Assembly (NCBI GenBank): GCA_963854835.1
Contig: OY978526.1
Span: 69,536,418-69,600,417, forward strand
DNA length: 64,000 nucleotides
Source: Megamerina dolium
Taxonomy: Eukaryota; Arthropoda; Insecta; Diptera; Megamerinidae
Direction: 5' to 3'
Shown here: piece after piece, positions 36,181 through 48,681 of the stretch
Layout of the letters: every line of letters starts with the position of its first letter
Position numbering within the stretch: the stretch's first letter is position 1
The notes under the pieces: generated by a model
Databases searched by the model: none
The model's input: the letters and a program-made list of their open reading frames with translations, nothing else
What the model was told of the DNA's origin: nothing
Position numbers and translations under genes: made by a program

Positions 36181-38344
36181 TGCCAGGTGATGATGCGGTT
36201 GTTGTTGTTGTTGTTGTTATTAACGAGCTGCTATCGCCACAAAATCACACTCGACAGCACACACTTCTTTTATTTTCCTTTAAACGAATTACACTATATT
36301 CGTTCAATTTGAATTGTATTTTAGTTTTTGTTTTTTCAGTTTCTTAATTCATAATATTCGATTAGTTTAATTTTACAATATTTTAATTAATCCGATTTTT
36401 GTTTAATTTTGGGATTTCAGGGAAAAGTCGAAAAAAAGCCACCCCACAATACACCCGCAGTGCTACGCATTCACTCTGGCGTAAACAGACTCAATTTTTG
36501 AATTATTGAAAATACACCACAAAAAAAAATTGACTTGATAATCATTTAATTGTGTTAAAAAATATATATATACCCAGCAGCAAATTTGTCAATACCTTGC
36601 CAACATCAGACATTATAGAACAACTTTGAAGCAAGTGAAATCCGGTATCTCGGTATCGCTGTATGCATACTGCGTCCAAAAGTCCTTCTCGAGAAGCGAA
36701 CAGGTAATGTTTTAAGCAAATAAACTGAAATGGGCTATACAAATACAAACACTCATAATTTTCAAATGATTTGATTTTAGTACACGTCTAGATACCAGTT
36801 GAGCCAATTAATTGCTAGAGCGATGGTACAACGGTTAGCTTTGGAATCGGCAGATTATGAGTTCAAAACCAGTTGGGGATATCTTTTTTATTTGTTTTTT
36901 TTTTTTTCAATTCAAAAAATCTTTAACAATAATTTCCAGAAAATTATTTTTAGTCAACAACATTGCTGGTAAACGGTAAAGATCGGGAGATCCAGGTCCG
37001 AAACCAGGATCTTATGGAGAGAAATCACAGAAATCGAAATTACACTTTGCATTGAATGAAAAAATGTTAACATTACTGAAGTGCTTGAAAAAAAATCCTT
37101 CTGAAAGTTGTTCTATGGAATGCATTCAAATGTGCCCCGTTTCATATAAAAAAGAATTAGAAATACAATCCAGATAGTAAGGGCTTCTGGATTACAAAAA
37201 AGGGGTTCTGTAAACGCTTTTTGCTCTTTCTATTTTCTACTGGGATATGTATTATATTTTATCTGAAATTTTGGAAGCCAAACGTAAGTCGTTTAAGTAT
37301 CATGATTTTTTTTTCAATTTCATTGTTCATTGTTCAAAGTGATAAAATGTATATTTATTTTTGAAATGGGTTGCAATTTATACAAGTCTTAATTATACAC
37401 ACACTCACTCCCAACTGCCGTAGTACTATTGTTAGTGATTTGGGCTTATGAGGATCAGATTCGAAGTTGTAACCCCGGCTCTATGACCACCAGTTCAAGA
37501 TCTTAAGAGATTTAGAGGGGAAAAATGAAATTGTTATTCTTTCTGTTGACAACTAATTGATAAATCTTCAAAAAATTGGAAATTCGCAAAAAAAACTTAC
37601 AGGCTCTCTAAAAGTGGTAGGACTTACTGCTGAACTAAAACCTAAGAAAAACAACTCAAAATTCTTGTATAAACAGCTTTACAGTTCTTTCTCTATAAAT
37701 AAATAGATAACGCCTTGAATTTCAATCATCCCGCATTAGAAAAGTTTCCAATTACACTTAGCTTCAAGCCTTTCACCTTATTCTCTAGAAATTTTTATAT
37801 ACCCTAATTCCCTGCAAATTACTTTTCTCGATGTCTAATCTACAGGAGCTATCGTAAGGAAATCCCATTTTTATTGTGTTTTTCAGTCTGTAATGTCCAC
37901 ATAGAACCCTTGATAGAATTACCCAGATTACACACACACAAAAATAAAATATCTTATCCAGCAGACGAGATAAATATTTCTATACTGAATTCGAATCCAG
38001 GGTAGGTGAAAATTGAAATATTCATTAATGCATAAAATATTTGAACGATCCCCATTAATTATTTCATCACAACATTTTAGTTAATAATATTAACTCCTGA
38101 AAGGGGTTAAACCACAATTTTGAAGTTTTAATAAATTTCGCTCCCACCGTTCTTAGAGTGCTTAGCTCCTCAGCATCTCCCTCTCTTTTCTCATTTTGAT
38201 GACGTTTTCTTAAAGATTATAAATTTCGCCACTCTAGATGCAATTCCTGGTTAATTCTGGTATTACTTGTTGATGTTTATGTGTTTTTAACTACATTTGT
38301 CAGGGGGTCGCCTTAAAGAGTAAAAATTGGGAATAGGTTAGGTT
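36181..38344. other. Noncoding stretch
   Basis: (TTG)n at 36198-36220 and tRNA-like blocks near 36815 and 37420; no coding gene. Confidence 0.5.
36815..36885 (+). mobile_element. tRNA-like head, possible second SINE family relic
   Basis: Box A-like ATGGTACAACGGTTAGC and box B-like GAGTTCAAAACCAG lie about 35 bases apart, as in a tRNA-derived promoter. The remaining sequence cannot be folded by eye into a good tRNA. Somewhat similar but weaker blocks occur near 37420-37485 and 52070-52140. It could be a chance match. Confidence 0.3.
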
Positions 38345-38712
38345 AGGTTATTCTAGCTCCCCTCGGAGATAACACGTCTAGGCCAGAAATAACCTGTGTG
38401 GTACCACCGAGCTTCTCTTCCGGTACTATTGAGCATGTGAGCAGTACTGGACAGTATTAGAAAGGTCCAAGTTATAGTAGACGGTTCCGAACGGAAGAAC
38501 TCTTGTGATATTACTTTTGCTCAGCTTTGTCACAGTGATCTTTTAAGAAACTTTTTATGTCAAACTGTTGCTGCCGGTAGAATTGTTTGCCGACAGGTGA
38601 GCACCGTTCGAAAAAAAAATGTTTTCGATATTAAGATTGTAACAGTCGGGGATTTTATTCACAACCTACGGAGCAGATAATCAATGAACTAACCACTGAG
38701 CCACGGCATCCA
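38345..38712 (-). mobile_element. tRNA-derived SINE, alternative 3' tail
   Basis: On the minus strand it starts at a head with GCCGTGGCTCAGTGGTTAG and runs through the diverged body. Its tail contains GGTGGTACC, a TTTCTGGCCTAGACGTGTTA block and repeated TAACC units at 38336-38350. Box B is degenerate. It belongs to the same tail subfamily as 57278-57585. Confidence 0.75.
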
Positions 38713-41319
38713 CTAAAGATAGGGAATACATACGCTTAGAAAATATGTTCAAAACTAAATACTAATGAGGGCTCTAAGGGGTAGAAATGGAGAGTTAAAT
38801 TCTTTTAAAAAAATATGTTGAAAAGAGAAGAAAATTAGTGCGGGTCTCTGATGTATTTGACCCTCCAGGGGTGATTCTAGATGTCTAGATGTTTTAATGA
38901 ATTTTTCAAATTTTTTCAAAATTTATGTTTTCGATTAGGGATAATATGTGACCTGATCGAGTGAAATGAACTCCAGATTCAGAGCCCCCAAGTACTTATA
39001 GAAATATTTATTTCATCTCCTGGGCAATAGCTTGCATTTTTTCATGTATCTATCATATTCTTTGTAAATGTCATACTGTATTTAAGGCTGATTGAGCTAA
39101 ATATTTTCGACTGCCTTAGTTTGTGCAATTTAATCCAATATCACTTATTCCAGCTTTGAAACTAGCTTGTCAACTCAAACGTGTTTATCTTGTGTATGCT
39201 TTCTGAAACTAGCTTGAAATTGACTTGGTAAGAGTTTAACGTCTTGGTAACGTCTTGAACTGTCGTTGCCTACCAGACAACGATGCCAACAAATATTGCA
39301 TTTTATGAAACACACAAAAGTTACCTTCTAAAGGTTATCAGATTAAAATTGTTCTCTTGTCTAAAATTTTTGAAATTAATTAAAATCTACAGAAATTGCA
39401 TAAAAAATAAAAAACAACAAATTCCAATAAAATTATTATGACATTTTAACCTTTTCATTAGTATAATATAATGTTTTCATGAATTATCATATCATAAAAC
39501 CTCTCATTACATTGTTTAAAAATTCAAAGCGATCGATAATATTAGACGCAAACATTGTAACCATGCATGTATTTGAAATAAATATTAAATAACTTTGGAT
39601 AATTGTCAATTACTTATTATCATACATGTTCATATAGTATAAGACCATGCTCACAGAGAGACCCTGTGGGAAATGGTTAGTAATGTTAAGGAAATTTTCT
39701 GCAAAAAATTCTTTTACTGCTTTGGTGAATTTTAATATTTACATTACATATAGATATTACATTTGGCAAGCAGATATGACAAATTAAGTAACAGCAACAA
39801 TAGTTCTTGGTTTTTATCACAATTTCGTTAAAAATATTCTGCAATTTAAAAAAAAAAAATTAATTAAAAATTTTTAATGAGTCAACTTCGACTTATACAT
39901 TTTCAATTTGACTTCAAATATTTGCTTAACTTTAGAATCCCAGTTTTCATATTGAAAAGAATAAAAAAAAACACACAAAAATAATTTTCTGCTGTTCTTT
40001 TCTTCTGTTTCTTGAATTTAGTTCTTAAAAAAATATTACCTATTCTTGGCAAATAGAGAGTAAAAGTGGATAGATTTCATTAATTTACTCTTCTGTTGTT
40101 TTTTTTTTATTATCATGCAATGCCAACTTTCCCACTGGGTATATAGCTGGCAGTACTTACATGCATGGTATCATGCATTCATTCACATGCATACAATATT
40201 ATGAACATTATGAGTTGAAAAATCTTAAAAAATCAACAAACAACAATAATAATAATAATAATAATAATGTTTTATAGGTGCGGGTGTTAATTTTTTGACA
40301 CTTAACAGCTTATGGCGACAGTCTGTCTTGTACTCATACAAGCATTGCAATAGAATATGTTGAATATGTATGAATTGTAGCAGCAGTATCATACAGAAAG
40401 CAACAATATTATTGTCTATATGCATGTGCAATTATAACTTATGGTAGTCATAAAATCAATATGAATAATATAGCAACAAATTGTACTAGGGTCATGAAGT
40501 ACTCCTATGCATTGACAATTTTGAACTTTTGAAGGTTTGAAAATAGTATAAAAATCATACTTTTAAAATATAAAAGGTTTTAAACGAGAAGATGGATGAT
40601 GTTGAGGGGGCAGTCCGTTTGCGGGGACCCACTTAGGCCAAATGAGGCCCATTGTGATAAAAAATGATGATATATTCAGAAAAAAAATTTCATCAAACCT
40701 ATTAGAACTCTCAATATGATAAAAAACAAATATCTATAAAAGGATATTTCAAAATTCAAACATGAAAAGCTTACAGCTGTTATTACATGCACTTATCTAT
40801 AGTATAACACCTTTTACTATGCGCATATACTTCGTACCACACCCATACTTATCATAAAGAACGTGTCAAATTTACAACACCTTACCTAATAAATAATATA
40901 ATATACACATTTATTGGTATGTTGATTGTATGTATTACACATATAAATGTAATAACAATAACAATTAAGATTGATCACCTCGAAATTATATGAACAAAAA
41001 AAAAAAAAAAAAAAGAATACCTAATAAAATGAAATCTGTAATAATAATATGTAGTATTAAAAAGTACATAAAGGTGTCTTATCAAAAATTGTTGCTCTCT
41101 CTTTATTGGTAAAAACATGACATTTACATTTAAACCATGTAGCTAATGTAATATTTGCAAAACCAGTAACCTCTTTTTTTTTGTATAGGAGATGTGGCAC
41201 CTTAATGTATATACATATACATGTACAATTAATAGATATGTATATTATAAATATATAACATCAGTATATAAAAAATAAATCATTTTCGGGTCAATTCTAA
41301 ACAATACAGAGTGAGTAGG
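38713..41319. other. AT-rich noncoding stretch
   Basis: A(19) near 40996-41014 and an isolated GC-rich patch at 40595-40660 (GAGGGGGCAGTCCGTTTGCG) of unknown origin. No gene seen. Confidence 0.5.
40245..40269. repeat. (AAT)n microsatellite
   Basis: Eight AAT units in an otherwise unremarkable AT-rich stretch. Confidence 0.85.
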
Positions 41320-41321
41320 TA

Positions 41322-42570
41322 CGAGGGTGGTCCAGAACTAACCGACCTAACAAAGACAACACAACAAATTTGGGAAAATTTTTCTTTATTTCTCAACATA
41401 CTCTCCTTTTATCACTATACTCTTCTTTTCCAGCGATATTCTATAGCTTCGATACCCTGTTTATAGTATGAACTGTCTAGCTTATTAAAATAGCCATGTA
41501 CCACAGACTCCATCTCTTCATTGCTTGCAAATCTTCTACCATCAAGTCATTTTTTCAAATTTGGACATAGAAAATAATCCGAAGGCGAATAAGGTGCGTG
41601 CTGAAGCAATTCGAACTTTAACTCATTGATTTTGACCATCGCAATAGCAGATGTGTGAACTGGTGCATTGTCTTGATGAAACAACACTTTCTTTTTCGCC
41701 AAATGCGGTCTTTTTTCTTTAATTTCATCACTTAAAGGCTGTAACAAATTAGCATCATACTCGCCGTTAATTGTTTTTCATTTTTGAAGATAATCTATAA
41801 AAATTATCCCACGTGTATCCCAAAAAACAGACGCAATAACCTTGCCTGCAGATGGAAGTGTCTTCGCCTTATTTGGACACGATTTTACCCTTCTAGTCCA
41901 CTGTTTTGACTGCTCCTTTGTTTCACGTGTAAAGTGGTGGATCTATGTCTTATCCATGGCTTTATTACTGTGAAACATCGCCAAACACTCTATAGAAACA
42001 TCTTCACGGCGTTGTTTTTGTTCTATTGTGAACAAACGCGGCACCCATCTTGCAGACAGCTTTTTCTTCTCCAAATTTTCGGTCAATATACGATGTATAG
42101 TACTTTTTGAAATGACTGTAATTTCACCTAGCTCACGCACCTTCAGTCGGCGATCATCCAATACCATTTTGTGGATTTTCTTAACCATTTCTGGCGTGGC
42201 CACCTCAATTGGTCGACCCCTACGGTGTTCGTATAGGCAATTCGTACGACCTCGTTTAAACTCCACCACCCAATATTTTATGGTCGTAAACGAAGGAGCA
42301 GACTGCCCCAGAGTAGAATCTAGTTCGGCTTTAATATTCGTTGGACTGAGAGCTTTCAAATGAAAGTATTGAATTACATAACGGTGACCAATTTTTTCCA
42401 TGTTTACAAATTCACTGAGGTCGTTAACTTTCTATGGCTCAAAAAAAAAAATAATTCTAAACAACGTGGCGCTTTGAAACTTAAAACATATGTTTTATAA
42501 GGTTGGCACTTTTCACCAAAGTAATTTTTTTCAAACTATGTCTGGTCGGGTAGTTCTGGGATCGCCCTCG
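41322..42570. mobile_element. Mariner element, third family
   Basis: Ends CGAGGGTGGTCCAGAACTAA and CGAGGGCGATCCCAGAACTA (reverse), flanked by TA at 41320-41321 and 42571-42572. 1249 bp. It lies only 50 bp from the start of the mariner at 42621. Confidence 0.9.
41400..42401 (-). pseudogene. Broken mariner transposase
   Basis: Begins MEKIGHRYVIQYFHLKALSP with a clear HTH region (residues 1-120). After NKAMDKT a stop occurs and about eight residues before the first catalytic Asp are deleted. Later parts read VFWDTRGIIFIDYLQK, stop, then LFHQDNAPVHTS and HAPYSPSDYF, where the usual LAP is shortened, so the spacing to the last Asp is changed. A stop follows NLKK and the tail ends in a frameshift. 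Not functional. Confidence 0.88.
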
Positions 42571-42620
42571 TACCTACCAACTCCGAATGTATAAATATTG
42601 TAAAAATCAATGTTGGCGTA

Positions 42621-43940
42621 CATTCTGTCAAATAAGTACCCGGAAATTCTCATTTTTAATTTTCCCTCTGAGAATATTAAAAAAAAAAATTTTTTTCTCA
42701 GGTTGGCACAACTGTCAGCCACTATTCTGTGAATTTTTATTGCTATGTGTCATTTAGTTTGGTTACGGCGTCATTAGGAACAAGTCAACCTTTTGTGTGC
42801 TTTGCGATTTTTACTATGGATAAAAATATCGAACAAAGAGTTTGTGTGAAATTTTGTGTTTCAAACGAAATTTCTTGTGCCAAAACGTTGGAAATGTTGA
42901 AAAAAACATTTGGTGATTCAACCATGTCGAAAACTAAAGTTTACGATTGGTATAAATCGTTCAAAGAGGGGCGAGAAGAAGTGAACGATTTGCCACGTTC
43001 AGGATGGCCTTCGACCTCTTCAACTGAAGAAAACGTCGACAAAATAAAGGATATGGTGCTCGAAAATCGTCATTATAGTTTGCGAGAGATAGCCCAAGAA
43101 ATGAACATGTCTCATGAGACCGCTCGTCATATTTTGGTTGATGTTTTGGGTATGCGGAAAGTCGCAGCGCGATTGGTGCCAAAAGATCTGAATTTTCTTC
43201 AAAAAGTGAATCGCAGTAAGGTGGCTGAAGACATGCTTGAACGCGTAAATTCCGATCCAACGTTCATCGAACGCATCATAACTGGTGACGAGACATGGGT
43301 TTTCGTGTACGACATGCAAACAAGTCAACAATCATCGGAATGGCGCACCAAAAATGAGCCGAAACCGATAAAACCGCGCCAAAGCAAATCGAAAATCAAA
43401 GTGATGCTGACCGTTTTTTTCGATATTCGTGCTGTTGTTCATTCGGAATTCTTACCGGAGGGCCAAACCGTCAATAAAGAATATTATCTTGGCGTTATGA
43501 GGCGTTTGAGAGAGAATGTTCGTCGCAAAAGACCAGATTTGTGGCGGAACAACAGTTGGATTTTTCACCACGATAATGCACCAGCGCACAAAGCAATCAT
43601 TGTGAACGAGTTTTTGAACAAAAATTCAACAAATATCATCGAACAACCACCGTACTCTCCAGATATGGCCCCGTGTGACTTTTTCCTGTTTCCAAAACTC
43701 AAATTACCACTTCGTGGAACCCGTTTTGAGAGCATTGAAGACATCAAAACTAATTCGCAACGTGAACTGAAGGCCATCCCGGAATATAGCTTTAAAAAGT
43801 GATTCGATGATTGGATTGTTCGTTGGAAGAAGTGTATTGCCTCAGAAGGGGCCTATTTTGAAGGGGATATAATAAATTTAGATGATTGATAAGTTATTTG
43901 TGTTTTATTTCAAATTTCCGGGTACTTATTTGACAGAATG
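42621..43940. mobile_element. Mariner element, nearly intact
   Basis: Ends CATTCTGTCAAATAAGTACC and its inverse, flanked by TA at 42619-42620 and 43941-43942. The length of 1320 bp is typical of mariners. It carries one transposase frame with a single stop. A deletion derivative of the same family lies at 9319-9697. Confidence 0.92.
42816..43889 (+). pseudogene. Mariner transposase with one premature stop
   Basis: The frame from MDKNIEQR to LDD would be 357 codons, but codon 329 is TGA at 43800-43802, just before FDDWIVRWKKC; a cysteine codon is the likely ancestral state given the usual family motif. The DD34D motif is complete: GDETW, HHDNAPAH and SPDMAPCDFFLFP. The HTH region with the mariner-typical SKTKVYDWYKSFKEGR precedes it. 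An earlier in-frame ATG at 42729 was not chosen because its 29 extra residues do not look like mariner. A truncated but nearly complete protein could still be made. Confidence 0.9.
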
Positions 43941-43942
43941 TA

Positions 43943-46900
43943 TGTTACAATATTAATAATATTTGTATCATTTATAAGATTTGTGGTATTTTAACGTAAA
44001 TAATACGTTAGTGTTATTAAACACAAAGTCCTCCATAGTTTTTGGCAAAAACCAGGAGGTGACTATCAATCGTTTTGATGGCTTTTGAGTAATTGATCCA
44101 CATTACACCATTTACAAATATCTATAGTTTATGAAATATTATAACTGGGAGTATTTCGTCGGTTAATGGAGGTTTCAACATTTGCCGTTATTTGCTTTAT
44201 TCTCATTCAATTTAAGAGAAAAACTCTTGAGAGCCGCTGGAGACGAGCTGAATACGAACTACATAGCAAAGGATATTGGTTGATGCAGTGTACACATGCA
44301 ACTCGTATATTTCACCTCTCAAATACTGACCACTTGTTCGCAAGTAATTGATAATTCTTACGGCAGAAAAAAAAATTTGCCATGAAAATGTTTGTGAAAG
44401 AGCTCCATAACAAAACTTCGAAATAGTGATGTCACAACATCACTATCTTTTCGAATCGTTCAATACAAGCAGGTCCTATCCAAGAGCGTTGAAATTTAAC
44501 ATACAGCGCGGTTAAGATTCTTAGACCCATTTTTTCGTCCAACTTTTAAATTACTAGCCACTTTATCGCCTTTGTAAACGCATTTTCGTTTTCTCATCCG
44601 CCCAATAATTTCTCGGATCGATAAATTGTACTCTTGAAATTAAGCATTGCCAACTTAAACTGTTTTATTTGTTTTCATACATTGAACAGCTGTTTATTCG
44701 ATTTGTTTTGTTTTTTTTTTGCTTATATGGCATTGCCAACATTAAAATTTTATAGCCAACCGTTCGCGTACGTTATAGTTTTTACAAATTATTACAAATA
44801 GAAGAATTTATTCGCCCAGTTAGTAAAGGCAACTTTATTAATTACATTAAAATATGGCTCTTAGTATATAAATCCAACTAATTATTAATATTTTCATTTT
44901 TCGAGCTTTCTTTTGTAACAACTATAAGGTGAGGTGACAGATATGGAAATATTATTTATGATAATCACGATCTGTATCGAATTAGCAATGCCAAACAAAC
45001 AAAAAAAAAATTGTGTGGAATGTGTGATTTCATACTTTGCATGCAAAAACATAAAGCTATCGAACTTGAAATTTAACATATAAAGATACAGATACATATA
45101 AAGAAAGAATACATTTGTTAGAAAATGGGCGTAGTCGAATGAACACCAAGCCTACTTTTCATTCAAACTATTTTGTTGAATGGGTATTTTTTTTACATAA
45201 TTTTATCAAGTTCAACTTGATTAATATGATTAAATTAGCCAAATAATAGACATACTCGAAAATGGGCTGAATCGAATAAAAAGCTATGAGTCTGAAATTT
45301 GATACATACGTTTACGAATGGCCATAGAACTGAATCTTGGCGACTTGTACGACTATTTTTACCAATATTCTAATATATTTGAACATGAGTGATAGCGGAT
45401 GGAAGTAATGCCTGTCTCTAGATTAAACTTTCTAAATTTTATTCTATTGATTTCAAAAAATGCTTGCCTATAACTTCCACAAAAGTTTACAATATTTGTA
45501 ATGATTATATACATGTTTAGAGAATTAACATACCATTGATTTACACCCTATCCGATGTGCCTGTTTTATGCAATGATCTCCGACAGTTAAATAAAATTAT
45601 TCACAATCGCAATGGCCTTTCAATGAAAAGAAATCATGCTTAACCTGCTGATAGATTAATTGAAAATTTAATATATTTGTATAGTACATGTGATATAATC
45701 ACAACAGTACAATCGGATAGATACTAATAGGCAAATTAAAAAAAAATAAAAATGAATTAATAAGAAAATGTTTAAATAAATCATAAATCTTGATCAATAA
45801 TAAACTACTTCTAGCTACTACCAATATCGTACAAAGCAAAGACATTTGTCACCATTTAAATTGTACATATTAGTGTAGTAGTGCCACGCCTCAAACCATT
45901 TGATTTACTCTAATTAATTGTTATAGATTTTTCATTTACCACTTTGACAATTTTTTTGTTGTGTTGTTTGTTCCTTTTGATTCTTACAACGGTAATAATA
46001 ACAATTGTTGATAACTTCTTGAGGTCATGCGCATATAAAAGACATTGGCAACTATGTTGATTTTCTTTAAGCGATATATTTATTATCGCTATTTACTATA
46101 CCATATGAGCATATGGATTTATTTTATGTTTTTCTCAATTTTGTAATTTTTATTTTAGTGTTATTATTTTTTTTTTTATTATATTTTTGTTTATTTATCC
46201 ATTTATTGTTAGCCAAGATTATTATTAGCACTTATTATGGTTCTCACTAAATCTCATTCTAAGAACATGTGTTATGAACAAATCGTAAAGCCACATACAA
46301 TATATAAATATATAGATACGTCTCTTTTAAAAGAACAAGACACGATTTGTGTCTCAATATTTTGTCATTTAATTCTTTTGTTTAATGTTGAGCTATTGGT
46401 TCTATGTTACATAATAGAAACAAATGAAAGAAAATATAATTTAATCAAATCATTCATTCATTTATTTATTCAATACGATTTATTGTGATTTTTTTCTTTT
46501 GCTTTCAATACCACAAAATGCGATACGATATTCAATACATATGTGAACATTAGATTTATTCAATAAGTGTGTTTTTTTTTCCTAGGCGTGGAAACTTTAT
46601 CTGACGCCTGAAAACCTGGGTATTTCCTAGTCCCTAGTAAATTGTAACTTTTGTATTTTCCAGTTTATTGCGCAATATGCCTATTAAATGTTGGCATTTC
46701 ACAACCAGGGCAACACATCTGGCCAATAACAGAGTGAAATCGGAATACCAGTGTGTACAGTAGGCCGTACCAACTTACAGAGAAAAAAAAAACAAAAGTT
46801 CGCCGTACACCCCCTAAAATGAAAAAGTTTTGCAAGGCAATTCCGAAAAAAAAAAATGTTTTTTCTTGACCGAACGTAGGGGTCGCCTTTTTACATTTTT

Positions 46901-47333
46901 CGTGGTAACTTCGGCATTTGCGGTCGGATTTTGAAGTGTTATACATCGATGTTTTAGTCTCAAGGAGTCACATCTATTTGTTTCAAAGATCATTGACCTC
47001 AAGCAACCCGTTCTAATACTTATCCACCAAATCTCAGTTCCCGCTACCCTAATGTACCATCCTAATGTCAGTAAATTACAGCTCGCAAAAAATCATTAAG
47101 CCGTTGTAAAAGAAATATTGCTATTATTCCAGTAGAACTATTTTAAACTTATTTTTAAAATTTTTGTTTCCGAAAATAGGTTTAATTTTTTTTAAATTTT
47201 CCGGTAGGTATAACATACTAAATAATCTCTAATCGAATAGTACCTGAAATAATACCGTTACTATTCTCTTATTTTGATTTAGTATTGCTATTCGTTTTAC
47301 TCAATTCGCAATTTTATGTGCGCCAGCCTAACA
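43943..47333. other. Noncoding stretch
   Basis: A SINE remnant at 44333-44515 and otherwise nothing recognisable. Open frames at 46237 and 46665 lack any family motif. Confidence 0.5.
44333..44515 (+). mobile_element. tRNA-derived SINE, old and truncated
   Basis: Only the central and 3' body is recognisable (TTTGCCATGAAAATG, then AGTGATGTCACAA, then TTTAACATACAG) and it is strongly diverged. Head and end are absent. Confidence 0.55.
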
Positions 47334-47702
47334 TTCAGCCACAGGCGTAAATCACGTCTATTTTTTTACAATTCGGACAGTTTGAGGGAACTGTGGTTCA
47401 TATTGAATTTAAACCAGTTTGAATTGTGAGATAATAGGAATTCACAACGACGTGGACTCACAATGGGCCTTCTATGGTATAATTCAGTTTTTCGAAGGGC
47501 TCCTGTTATCTACTACAACCTTCAGCCACAGGCGTAAATCACATCTATTTTTATTTACAATTCGGACTGTTTGAGGGAACTGTGGTTCATATTAAATTTA
47601 AACAAGTTTGAATTGTGAGATAATAGGAATTCACGACGACGTGGAATCACAATGGGCCTTCGATGGCATAATTCAGTTTTTCGAAGGGCTCCTGTTATCT
47701 AC
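47334..47702. repeat. Two-copy tandem duplication of 187 bp
   Basis: TTCAGCCACAGGCGTAAATC starts at 47334 and 47521. The two units agree at well over 90% of positions across GAGATAATAGGAATTCAC and TTTTTCGAAGGGCTCCTGTT. Most likely a recent local duplication; the unit itself is unidentified. Confidence 0.85.
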
Positions 47703-47967
47703 CTATGCTATCCGGCAGAAGAATTTTTGGCCATTTTCCTAAAGAAAAAGGTTTGAAAATATTTATGTCTCATTTTCTCATGATGAGAAGAACGACGGAG
47801 AATTCGGGTAACATTAACATCAGTGGAAACTGCAATCAAAATTCATAATGCCAGTGACTAAGGTGATTCTGTCTCTTAATGAAAAAAATGCAGGACAATT
47901 GTGGCCACAATCACATAACAATCATTTCACGCTGAAAAAAAATGTGTCTTAAAAAAAAACAACAAAG

Positions 47968-48240
47968 TCGGTGCCGTAGCTGAGTCGTTAGTGTGCTGGC
48001 CTTCTGATCCGTAGGTCATGGGTTCAATGCCAGGCTGAGGCAACTTTAATATTTAATATTTAATATATTTAAAAATTTTTTCTTTCGAAATTTGCCCACC
48101 TGTTGGCAAGTAATTGGCAGCAACAATTTGCCATGAAAAATGCTTCTTATAGAACTATGTAACAAAGCTCAGAAAAAGTGATGTCACAAGGGCTCTCCCG
48201 TTCAGGACAGGATAATAGAGGTTCTAACACTGTAAGTATG
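47968..48240 (+). mobile_element. tRNA-derived SINE, 3'-truncated
   Basis: The head GTGCCGTAGCTGAGTCGTTAG and a box B variant GGTTCAATGCC are followed by the shared body with AGCTCAGAAAAAGTGATGTC. It has lost the usual end after about 48240. The TTTAATATTTAATATTTAAT stretch at 48044-48065 is a local expansion. Confidence 0.8.
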
Positions 48241-48431
48241 TCATCTCAGAGATAGGGTCAGATATAAGGGAAGCCGTATAAACTGTTCAGCACTCTACAG
48301 AAACCCAGATTTCACTAAACACTACGATTAAAAAATATCTGGTGTCTTACAAATAGTTCATGACCTCCAGCGATTTTATAGAGCTTAAAATTTTCTTTAG
48401 CTTCAGTATTTTCATTTCACTTTCGGGAATA

Positions 48432-48681
48432 CCACATTGATCAAAAAGTTCCCGGAATAACCACAGTGTGGCGCTCCCATCGTTCCAATAGCAGGTAGCA
48501 CTGAGATAGATGTACTTTTGGTTACATAACTTTTGGAAATGTCAAGCTATGACGCTAAGAGTTAGAGGGAATATCAACAACAGATGTACCAACTTAACAA
48601 AAAAAAAAAAAAAACAGAACTCAAATTGGAACGATGGGAGCGCCAAACGGTGGTTATTCCGGGAACTTTTGATCAAGGTGT
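48432..48681. mobile_element. 250-bp short inverted-repeat element (MITE)
   Basis: Ends of about 55 bp are inverted copies of each other: TTGATCAAAAAGTTCCCGGA... and, on the right, TTCCGGGAACTTTTGATCAA, running into GCGCTCCCATCGTTCCAA and its complement. TA flanks lie at 48430-48431 and 48682-48683. No coding capacity. The TA target and layout suggest a derivative of a Tc1/mariner element whose parent is not in this window. Confidence 0.85.

Noticed and set aside
36043..36312. Plus-strand open frame of 89 codons
   Set aside because: It is the antisense of the retrotransposon fragment plus a (TTG)n leucine run.
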